This document shows, piece by piece, positions 1 to 6,580 of a stretch of DNA of 55,427 nt. The stretch is from NCBI GenBank assembly GCA_900317405.1, contig ONGP01000030.1, forward strand, positions 1 through 55,427. The letters run 5' to 3'. The notes beneath the pieces were generated by a model. It saw only the letters and a program-made list of their open reading frames with translations. It made no database searches and was not told where the DNA came from. A program made the position numbers and the translations under genes. Each line of letters starts with the position of its first letter. Positions within the stretch are counted from its first letter, which is position 1. This DNA comes from an uncultured Prevotella sp. (lineage in GTDB: Bacteria; Bacteroidota; Bacteroidia; Bacteroidales; Bacteroidaceae).

Positions 1-83
1 AAATGCTCTGACAGAGATTATGGTCTCCGGCCGCATAGCCGCCCAGCAATGCAAATAAGATAAATAGGTATTTTTGTTGATTT
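1..83 (-). CDS. Possible 5' end of a leftward exported protein (partial, no start codon seen)
   Basis: Reading leftward, one frame is open from a stop near base 85 to the window edge. It translates as a hydrophobic signal-peptide-like stretch (KYLFILFALLGGYAAGD) typical of exported Bacteroidales proteins. No ATG, GTG or TTG lies at a sensible place ahead of the hydrophobic core, so either the start is damaged or the resemblance is chance. Only about 25 codons are visible and no function can be given. Confidence 0.25.
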
Positions 84-102
84 GTTTACATTTTTGTCAC
101 GA

Positions 103-137
103 TTTGTTCGGAATCTCGAAAATTTTAGCTAAATTTG
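103..137 (+). promoter_or_regulatory. Promoter of the fur-led operon
   Basis: TTTG at 103-106 and TAAATTTG at 130-137 match the two halves of the Bacteroidetes sigma-ABfr promoter. The 23-base spacing is a little longer than the usual 19-21. It leaves a leader of about 15 bases before the ATG at 159 and argues against the in-frame TTG at 135, which lies inside the -7 element. Confidence 0.55.
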
Positions 138-158
138 CCCCGTGAAATCTATTTAATC

Positions 159-575
159 ATGGACAAAACGAACTATGTAACACTGCTGGAAGAGCACGGC
201 ATTAAGCCCACGGCCAACCGTATTGTGGTGGCCGAGGCGTTGGCCTCGTCTATCCAGCCGCAGTCGCTGGCCGAGCTGGAGCACAGGATACAGTCGATAG
301 ACAAATCGAATGTGTTCCGCGCCCTCACGCTGTTTCGCGAGCACCACCTGGTACACGCCATCGAGGGCATGGGCGACGGCACGCGCTACGAGCTATGTCA
401 TAGTCACCATGATGACCACGACGACGACCTGCACCCGCACTTTTACTGCGAGGAGTGCCAGCAGACGTACTGTCTGGATGGGGTAGAGATGCCCGAGGTG
501 AAGTTGCCTGCGGGATTTGAGCAGCACTCGTCGAACTATATGATAAAAGGAACTTGTCCGCACTGCCGCAAATGA
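159..575 (+). CDS. Fur-family metal- or peroxide-responsive transcriptional repressor
   Basis: The 138-residue product has the Fur layout: an N-terminal winged helix (about residues 8-75) and a C-terminal metal-binding dimerisation domain. A His/Asp-rich run (residues 81-94, HSHHDDHDDDLHPH) precedes two CxxC pairs, C97/C100 and C133/C136, the usual structural zinc site. Family members repress genes when loaded with Fe, Zn or Mn, or respond to peroxide (PerR). The sequence does not decide among Fur, Zur and PerR, although the acidic/His-rich loop is unusually rich in metal ligands. It is the first gene of a seven-gene operon and shares an ATGA overlap with the next gene, so it probably controls its own operon. 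Confidence 0.88.
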   Translation: MDKTNYVTLLEEHGIKPTANRIVVAEALASSIQPQSLAELEHRIQSIDKSNVFRALTLFREHHLVHAIEGMGDGTRYELCHSHHDDHDDDLHPHFYCEECQQTYCLDGVEMPEVKLPAGFEQHSSNYMIKGTCPHCRK

Positions 576-1264
576 AGATAGACGTACATAATCTGCGCGT
601 GATAGCATTCGATGCCGACGACACTCTATGGGACTGCCAGTCGCACTTCGAGGAAGTAGAGAAACATCTCTACCGCTTGATTGCGCCTTATTGCGATGAT
701 CCGGCCCACGAGCTGTTCGTGACCGAATCGGGCAATATGGCCGACTTGGGCTATGGCTGCAAGGCTTTCACCATATCTATCATCGAGACGGCCCTGCGCG
801 TGGGTGGCAGCCATCTTAGCGACAAGGAACTATCGGAACTGCTGGCTCACAGCAAGTCGCTGCTGCATCTGCCGGCCACACCGCTGCCTGAGGTTGAGGA
901 AACTCTGCAGCGATTGCAGGCTTATCCTTACCGGCTGGTGGTGTTTACCAAGGGTGAACTGCAGGACCAGGAAAACAAGTTGCACCGCAGCCGACTGGGC
1001 CGATATTTTTCGCATGTGGAGATAACGTCGAACAAGACCGAGACCGAGTTCCAACAGCTGTGCGAGCATCTGGAGATAATGCCCAACCAACTGCTGATGG
1101 TGGGCAACTCGCTTAAGAGCGACATAGCACCAGCGCTTAACATCGGTGCCTGGGCCATCCACATACCGTTCCACGTAACGTGGCAACTGGAGCACTCAGA
1201 GGATATAGAGCACAAGCGACTGATAAAGATTACACATTTCAACGAAATACTAAAGTACCTATGA
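572..1264 (+). CDS. HAD-superfamily hydrolase, subfamily IA-like phosphatase
   Basis: The 230-residue cytosolic protein has HAD motif I as DADDTLWD, with predicted nucleophile D14 and general acid D16. VVFTKG fits motif II, and MVGNSLKSDI near residue 180 fits motif III/IV. Such enzymes dephosphorylate small phosphorylated metabolites through an aspartyl-phosphate; the substrate cannot be told from sequence. The ATG at 572 overlaps the fur stop (ATGA), a better start than the in-frame codon upstream at 554, which lies inside fur. The gene also shares ATGA with the following thioesterase gene, implying translational coupling across the three genes. Confidence 0.85.
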   Translation: MKIDVHNLRVIAFDADDTLWDCQSHFEEVEKHLYRLIAPYCDDPAHELFVTESGNMADLGYGCKAFTISIIETALRVGGSHLSDKELSELLAHSKSLLHLPATPLPEVEETLQRLQAYPYRLVVFTKGELQDQENKLHRSRLGRYFSHVEITSNKTETEFQQLCEHLEIMPNQLLMVGNSLKSDIAPALNIGAWAIHIPFHVTWQLEHSEDIEHKRLIKITHFNEILKYL

Positions 1265-1659
1265 ACTATATTTTTGAAACCCGAATGGAAGTGCGCGACT
1301 ACGAGTGCGATATCGAGGGCATTGTGAACAATGCCAACTATCTGCACTATGCCGAGCACACCCGCCACTTGTTTCTGCGTAGCCTGGGCGTGAGCTTTGC
1401 CGCGCTGCACGAGCAGGGCATTGATGCCGTAGTGGCGCGCATGAATCTGCAGTACAAGACACCCCTGCGATGCGACGATGAGTTCATATCGCGCCTTGGA
1501 CTGACCAAGGAGGGGATAAAGTATGTGTTCCACCAAGCCATCTATCGCGCCAGCGATGAAAAACTCTGTTTCAAGGGCGACATCGAACTAGTATGTATCG
1601 TGAACGGTCGCCTTGCTAATAGCCCTGAATACGACGAAGCATTTAAAAACTTTATCTAA
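1261..1659 (+). CDS. Hotdog-fold acyl-CoA thioesterase (YbgC/FadM-like, 4HBT)
   Basis: The 132-residue protein begins YIFETRMEVRDYECDIEGIVNNANYLHYAEHTR. This matches the 4-hydroxybenzoyl-CoA thioesterase signature, with the D-x-x-G-I-V-N-N-A-x-Y stretch near residues 16-27 carrying the active-site Asp/Asn region. Family members hydrolyse acyl-CoA or acyl-ACP thioesters in the cytosol. The start overlaps the HAD stop and the stop overlaps the next start (TAATG), so it is co-translated with its neighbours. Its substrate is unknown. Confidence 0.88.
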   Translation: MNYIFETRMEVRDYECDIEGIVNNANYLHYAEHTRHLFLRSLGVSFAALHEQGIDAVVARMNLQYKTPLRCDDEFISRLGLTKEGIKYVFHQAIYRASDEKLCFKGDIELVCIVNGRLANSPEYDEAFKNFI

Positions 1660-2624
1660 TGAAACCTAAACGTTGGATGCTTGCTGGCATCCTTGCTGTC
1701 ATCGGCAGCGTATTACCACTTACAGCATCTGCACAAGAGGCTCCACCACTGGTGTTTACTCCACAGTGGACTGCTCAGGCACAGTTTGCCGGCTACTATG
1801 TGGCCGAATTTAAGGGATTTTATCGCGAGGCTGGTATCAAGGTGCAGATAGTGCATCCATCAGCCACTCAGCCGGCCATGAGCCGTCTGCGCGAGAACCG
1901 TTGTCAGGCCACCACGTTGCAGCTATGTCAGGCGCTAGAGATAGTTGGCGACGGTATGCCACTGGTAAACATCCTGCAGACATCGATGAACAATGCAATG
2001 GTTATAGTGGCTGCAAAGGACGAGGACCCGCTTAAGCATAAGGGCGCACGTGTAGGCATCTGGAGTGTAGGCTTTGGACAGTTGGCCATCTGCATGAGCA
2101 TCATGGACCACCTGAACTACGAGTTTATACGCTTTGCCCAGAACGTCAACCTGTTTGTGTCGGGTGCGCTCGATGCCACGCTGGCCATGAGCTACAACGA
2201 GTATTACCAGCTGATACAGGCAGGAATAAAGGTTACGGATAAGAACGTGTACCGATTCTGCGACCACGGCTACAATGTGCAGGAGGATGGTGTTTACATG
2301 AGGCGCGACTACTACGAGAAGCATCGCGAACAGGCCCTCAAGTTTGCCCAGGCTAGCCGCAAGGGGTGGGAGTGGGCTGCACAGCATCCTGAGGAAACGC
2401 TCGACATAGTGATGCAGTATGTTGACCGCGAGAATATTGCCACCAACCGCATAATGCAGCGGCTGATGCTGAAGGAGGTGCTGCGATTGCAGATAGACCG
2501 CGAGTCGAAGAAACGTGAGTTCCGCCTGCGCCCTGATATGGTGCGCCTGGCCAGCCGATTGATGTATCAGAACCACATGCTGAGCCGCGAGGTAACTTAT
2601 GATGAACTAATACCCAAGAAGTAA
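1659..2624 (+). CDS. THI5/NMT1-like periplasmic substrate-binding protein
   Basis: The 321-residue protein starts with a Sec signal peptide (hydrophobic residues about 8-25, cleavage after ASA). The mature part begins with the THI5/SsuA-like signature VFTPQWTAQAQFAGYYVAEFKGFY and resembles periplasmic binding proteins for thiamine precursors or alkylsulfonates. No ABC permease or ATPase gene lies nearby. The next gene instead encodes a membrane sensor with a SpoIIE phosphatase output, so this protein more probably presents a ligand to a sensor than feeds a transporter; that is inference. The gene overlaps the preceding stop as TAATG, and a long Arg/Lys-rich tail follows the binding domain. 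Confidence 0.78.
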   Translation: MKPKRWMLAGILAVIGSVLPLTASAQEAPPLVFTPQWTAQAQFAGYYVAEFKGFYREAGIKVQIVHPSATQPAMSRLRENRCQATTLQLCQALEIVGDGMPLVNILQTSMNNAMVIVAAKDEDPLKHKGARVGIWSVGFGQLAICMSIMDHLNYEFIRFAQNVNLFVSGALDATLAMSYNEYYQLIQAGIKVTDKNVYRFCDHGYNVQEDGVYMRRDYYEKHREQALKFAQASRKGWEWAAQHPEETLDIVMQYVDRENIATNRIMQRLMLKEVLRLQIDRESKKREFRLRPDMVRLASRLMYQNHMLSREVTYDELIPKK

Positions 2625-2629
2625 GGAGG
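2622..2629 (+). promoter_or_regulatory. Perfect Shine-Dalgarno sequence for the SpoIIE phosphatase gene
   Basis: TAAGGAGG, fully complementary to the 3' end of 16S rRNA, overlaps the stop codon of the binding-protein gene and lies 7 bases before the ATG at 2637. Bacteroidetes rarely use Shine-Dalgarno sites and most genes in this window have A/T-rich leaders instead, so this one stands out and fixes the start. Confidence 0.6.
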
Positions 2630-2636
2630 CACGCGT

Positions 2637-4571
2637 ATGAACAAAATACTTGCATATATCCGCCGCAAGCTCTCGGTCAGGGTTAGTATCTGGGTGGTAA
2701 TGTTTGCCGCATTTATCTTTATTGCTGCTCTCGGTTTCTTGTTCTATCAGTCGCGCGAGGCTGTGCGTCAGGAGGCCATCAGCCATGCCACGCAGATACT
2801 CGACAAGACATCGCTGCGCGTAGAGGGTATCTTGAATCGTGCCGAGGTGGCCACACAGATGACCGAATGGCTGATACAGCGACACCCCGACAAGGCCGAC
2901 TCTATGTTTGTATACAGCCATGGCATGCTGCTGAATAATCCCGATTTCTATACCTGTTCGATAGCATTCGAGCCTTACTACTTCAATCAATACGGCCGCT
3001 ACTTCTCGGCCTATTCCAAGCATGTGGGCGATTCAATACGAACTCTGCAGGGCGGTAGCGACTACTACCAGTACTTCTTTATGGACTGGTATCTGATGCC
3101 CCAACTGCTGGATAAACCCTGCTGGACCGAGCCGTATATGGACCTGGATGCGCCAACCAATACCTACGAGATGGTGACCAGCTACTGTCAGGCCATCAAG
3201 AACAAGCAGGGCGAGTTTATCGGCGTGATCAATACCAGCCTTTCGCTCAACTGGTTGTCGCACACCATTTCGGCCGTTAAGCCATATCCTAACTCATATA
3301 GTATCATGATAGGCCGAGGCGGAACATATTTTGTGCATCCCGATACAACCAAGATTACCCGCCATACTATCTTCACCCAGACTATGGAGACTCCCGACAC
3401 GGCTATGACCGCACTGGGCCACGCCATGCAGCGCGGCGAGGAGGGTATGAAGCGTATGACCATCGACGATAAGGACTGCTATGTGTTCTACAAGCCGCTG
3501 GGTAAGACCGGCTGCAGCATGGCTATAGTGTGCCCCGAGAGCGATATCTTCGGCGGTTTCGACCGCCTGCGCCACACTGTGATGGGTATCGTATTCGTAG
3601 GCTTGCTACTTATGCTGTACTTCTTCATTAAGATCATCACCCGCGAGCTAAGTCCGCTGCACCGCTTGGCTAAGGAGGCCGAGACCATCGCCTCAGGACA
3701 GTTTGACACCAAGCTGCCCGACTTCCAGCGTAACGATGAGATAGGACAGCTAAGCCACTCGTTTGGCAATATGCAGCAGTCGTTGGTGCGATATATCGAA
3801 GAACTCAAGGAGACCACAGCACAGAAGGCCTCTATCGAGAGCGAGCTCAATGTGGCCAGTAGCATACAGATGAGTATGCTGCCCAGCGTGTTCCCCGACC
3901 GCGAGGGACTGGACATGTATGCATCGATGACACCTGCCAAGGAAGTTGGTGGCGACCTGTATGGCTATCTGCTTAAGGACGAAAAACTGTACTTCTGCGT
4001 GGGCGACGTGAGTGGTAAGGGAGTGCCCGCATCGCTGTTTATGGCTCAGGTTACACGATTGTTCCGTACGCTGGCCAATCAGATGATACAACCTGCCGAT
4101 ATCTGCACACAGATGAACGAGGCACTGTCGGGAGAAGAGAACCAAACATGTATGTTTGTTACACTGTTTATCGGTCTGGTAGACTTGAAGACAGGACACC
4201 TATCCTTCTGCAATGCCGGCCATAACCCACCTGTAATCGGTGGTGGCGAGCATCACGGCGAGTTCCTGCAGATGTTGCCTAACTTCCCCATCGGCGTAAT
4301 GCCTGGTTTGGAGTTCCAGGGCGAGGAGATAGATAGCATCAAGGGTCGTCCGCTGTTCATCTATACCGATGGACTGAACGAGGCCGAGAACCGCGAGCAC
4401 GGTCAGTTTGGCGATGACCATCTGATAGATATCCTGCGCAATACGCATTTCGACACAGCCCGTCAGGTGGTAGAGACACTGGCCGCTAAGGTAGAGGAGC
4501 ATCGCGATGGTGCCGAACCAAACGATGACCTTACTATGATGTGCCTACGAATAAGTCAAGATATACAATAA
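2637..4571 (+). CDS. Membrane sensor with Cache-type domain, HAMP and SpoIIE/PP2C serine phosphatase output
   Basis: The 644-residue protein has a transmembrane helix at about 16-37, a large extracytoplasmic domain with Cache-like features (YGRYFSAY, YFVHPD, CYVFYKP), a second helix at about 313-335, and a HAMP linker (SPLHRLAKEAETIASGQF). The C-terminal PP2C phosphatase is of the SpoIIE/RsbU type: VGGDLYGY near 436, GDVSGKG near 455, CNAGHNPP near 524 and YTDGLNEAEN near 575 supply the metal-binding aspartates. Such proteins dephosphorylate STAS-domain anti-anti-sigma factors in partner switching, but no STAS or RsbW gene lies in the window. The sensor region is clearly related to those encoded at 51979-53328 and 53321-55219. 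Co-transcription with the binding protein suggests that protein supplies its signal. Confidence 0.85.
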   Translation: MNKILAYIRRKLSVRVSIWVVMFAAFIFIAALGFLFYQSREAVRQEAISHATQILDKTSLRVEGILNRAEVATQMTEWLIQRHPDKADSMFVYSHGMLLNNPDFYTCSIAFEPYYFNQYGRYFSAYSKHVGDSIRTLQGGSDYYQYFFMDWYLMPQLLDKPCWTEPYMDLDAPTNTYEMVTSYCQAIKNKQGEFIGVINTSLSLNWLSHTISAVKPYPNSYSIMIGRGGTYFVHPDTTKITRHTIFTQTMETPDTAMTALGHAMQRGEEGMKRMTIDDKDCYVFYKPLGKTGCSMAIVCPESDIFGGFDRLRHTVMGIVFVGLLLMLYFFIKIITRELSPLHRLAKEAETIASGQFDTKLPDFQRNDEIGQLSHSFGNMQQSLVRYIEELKETTAQKASIESELNVASSIQMSMLPSVFPDREGLDMYASMTPAKEVGGDLYGYLLKDEKLYFCVGDVSGKGVPASLFMAQVTRLFRTLANQMIQPADICTQMNEALSGEENQTCMFVTLFIGLVDLKTGHLSFCNAGHNPPVIGGGEHHGEFLQMLPNFPIGVMPGLEFQGEEIDSIKGRPLFIYTDGLNEAENREHGQFGDDHLIDILRNTHFDTARQVVETLAAKVEEHRDGAEPNDDLTMMCLRISQDIQ

Positions 4572-4577
4572 TAAACT

Positions 4578-5147
4578 ATGGATATAGTAGACAGAGCTAT
4601 AATATTTGCTACAAAGGCCCATTCGGGCAAACTGCGTAAGGGCAGCCAGTTGCCCTATATCGTACATCCTCTCGAGGCTATGGCCATCGTTGCCACTATC
4701 ACTAGCGACAAGGAGTTGATGGTGGCTGCTGTACTCCACGATGTAGTAGAGGATACACGCTATGAAATCAGCGAGATACGTCAGCAGTTCGGCGAACGCG
4801 TGGCTGAACTGGTTGACTCGGAGACCAGCCGCGACATAGAGGGTGTGAGTCATGTAGACAGTTGGCATCAGCGCAAGCAGATGGCTATCGACAGGCTTGC
4901 GGCTGCCAGCCGCGACTCTCAGATAGTAGCCATCGGCGACAAGCTGTCGAACATGCGAGCCATGGTCGTCAACTATCATCAGGTGGGCGAAAAACTTTGG
5001 CAGCGTTTCAATGTAAAGGATCCCGCCTGTCATGCCTGGTATTACCGCCAGTTGGTTAAAAGTCTGGCCCCGCTTAGCGACACCGATGCCTATCAAGAGT
5101 TTGCAAGACTGGTGGATCAGGTGTTTCCTGCCGATAAGTATCAATAA
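4578..5147 (+). CDS. HD-domain hydrolase, MESH1/SpoT-like (p)ppGpp hydrolase candidate
   Basis: The 189-residue cytosolic protein has the small-alarmone-hydrolase pattern: AHSGKLRKGSQLPYIVHP near the N-terminus, HDVVEDT as the central HD pair, and GDKLSNMRAM with the late metal-binding Asp. No synthetase, TGS or ACT domain is present, so it resembles the stand-alone hydrolase MESH1 rather than full SpoT. It would hydrolyse the 3' pyrophosphate of (p)ppGpp or a related nucleotide in a Mn-dependent reaction. It follows the phosphatase gene by 6 bases in the same operon. The alarmone role is inferred from the family; other phosphohydrolase substrates are possible. Confidence 0.78.
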   Translation: MDIVDRAIIFATKAHSGKLRKGSQLPYIVHPLEAMAIVATITSDKELMVAAVLHDVVEDTRYEISEIRQQFGERVAELVDSETSRDIEGVSHVDSWHQRKQMAIDRLAAASRDSQIVAIGDKLSNMRAMVVNYHQVGEKLWQRFNVKDPACHAWYYRQLVKSLAPLSDTDAYQEFARLVDQVFPADKYQ

Positions 5148-5165
5148 TTAAAATATTTAGCCTTT

Positions 5166-5801
5166 ATGAACAAGAACGAGAAATTTGTCATCACAGTCAA
5201 CCGCGAAGTTGGTACTGGTGGACGTACCGTTGGCCGCAAATTGGCCGAGAAGTTATGTGTAAAGTACTGTGATAAAGCCATCGTGGATGGATTAACCCAG
5301 AAGTTTGGTCTTAACATCGAGCGTATCGAGGAAATCAAGGCTCAGAAAAAGTCGTGGTGGAATGATATCAACAACTACTACAACACACTGGTAAACAGCA
5401 CCAGTCAGCCCATGGAGGCCGAGGTAAAGCTCGACAATGCAAGTATGTTCGAAACCGAGAAGCACATACTGCAGGAGATTGCGACACAGACATCGTGTGT
5501 GATTGCAGGTCGTACGGGCTTTATGATCTTCCGCGAGTGGCCCAATCATCTCAATATCTTTATTCAGGCCTCTATGGAACATCGTGTGCAGCGTGTGATG
5601 CGCCGTCAGAACGTGAGCGAGAAAGAGGCACGTGAAATAATTGCCAAGCTTGACGCCAGCCGCGAAACATACATCAAGAAGTATGAGGACACATCGCGAT
5701 ACGACACCCGCAACTATCAGTTGGTCATCTCGATGGACGATCTGAGCGAGGACGATGCAGTAGATGTAATCATGGCCTACATCGACCGCACCAGCAAGTA
5801 A
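5166..5801 (+). CDS. Cytidylate-kinase-like family protein
   Basis: The 211-residue protein begins with a nucleotide-binding segment, VITVNREVGTGGRTVGRKLA, matching the cytidylate-kinase-like family common in Bacteroidales and Firmicutes rather than true Cmk (its P-loop lacks GKS). VIAGRTGFMIFREWPN and RVQRVMRRQNVSEKEA form the lid and substrate region. Family members are assumed to be P-loop kinases, but the substrate is not established. It is the last gene of the fur-led operon and is followed directly by a terminator hairpin. Confidence 0.75.
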   Translation: MNKNEKFVITVNREVGTGGRTVGRKLAEKLCVKYCDKAIVDGLTQKFGLNIERIEEIKAQKKSWWNDINNYYNTLVNSTSQPMEAEVKLDNASMFETEKHILQEIATQTSCVIAGRTGFMIFREWPNHLNIFIQASMEHRVQRVMRRQNVSEKEAREIIAKLDASRETYIKKYEDTSRYDTRNYQLVISMDDLSEDDAVDVIMAYIDRTSK

Positions 5802-5815
5802 TATTTAATTAGCAT

Positions 5816-5852
5816 AAAAAAAGGGCGTCGCAGATAAATCTGCGGCGCTCTT
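5816..5852. terminator. Bidirectional terminator between the fur-led operon and frdB
   Basis: An A-run at 5816-5822 leads into a hairpin whose arms AGGGCGTCGCAGA and TCTGCGGCGCTCT (5822-5851) pair with G.U wobbles around a TAAA loop. T-rich sequence follows on the plus strand and the A-run gives a U-tail on the minus strand. It sits exactly between two convergent operons. Confidence 0.8.
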
Positions 5853-5875
5853 ATTATTAATAATGTGTAATTACA

Positions 5876-6575
5876 TTAATCGGCCAACTTGGCTTTAATC
5901 ATCTCGCGGTTGAGGCGAGCGATGTTAGCGATGGTCTCGTTCTTAGGACAAACTGCCTCGCAGGCGCGAGTGTTAGTACAGTTACCAAAGCCGAGCTCAT
6001 CCATCTTGGCAATCATGTTCTTAACACGACGGGCAGCCTCTACACGACCCTGTGGGAGCAGTGCCAGCTGGCTAACCTTAGATGATACGAACAGCATGGC
6101 AGAACCATTCTTACAAGCAGCTACGCAAGCTCCACAGCCGATGCAAGATGCGCAGTCCATTGCCTCGTCGGCATCCTCCTTAGGAATAAGGATAGCGTTA
6201 GCATCCTGAGCCTGACCTGTGCGGATAGTGGTGTAACCACCGGCCTGGATAATCTTATCGAAGGCACCACGGTCAACCATACAGTCCTTAATTACAGGGA
6301 AGGCTGCTGAACGCCAAGGCTCTACGGTGATAACGTCGCCATCGTTGAAGCGGCGCATGTAGAGCTGACATGTGGTAGCTCCACGCTCGGTCAGTCCGTG
6401 AGGAGTACCGTTGATGTAGAGCGAGCACATACCGCAGATGCCCTCGCGGCAGTCGTGATCGAATACGAAGGGCTCCTTGCCCTCGTTGATGAGCTCCTCG
6501 TTCAGGATGTCGAGCATCTCGAGGAACGAGGTATCATCGGGAATATCGTGCATCTCGTGAAATATTCTTTGCCAT
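5876..6575 (-). CDS. frdB: Fumarate reductase/succinate dehydrogenase iron-sulfur subunit, with an out-of-frame N-terminus
   Basis: FrdB passes electrons between the flavin of FrdA and the hemes of FrdC at the cytoplasmic face of the membrane. CREGICGMC with a later Cys holds the [2Fe-2S] cluster, and [11 protein letters not shown] plus [12 protein letters not shown] hold the [4Fe-4S] and [3Fe-4S] clusters. The continuous frame starts at 6553 ([10 protein letters not shown], 225 residues). A better start is the ATG at 6575, five bases after the frdA stop, which encodes MAKNIS as expected for FrdB but then runs out of frame. About 59 bases, encoding the expected strand after MAKNIS, appear to be missing near 6554-6558. 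With them the protein would be about 252 residues, the usual length. This is either an assembly deletion or a real lesion. Confidence 0.9.
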
Positions 6576-6580
6576 AGTGT

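Noticed and set aside
135-158. TTG start for the Fur gene at 135
   Set aside because: It lies inside the -7 promoter element; the ATG at 159 is downstream of the expected transcript start.
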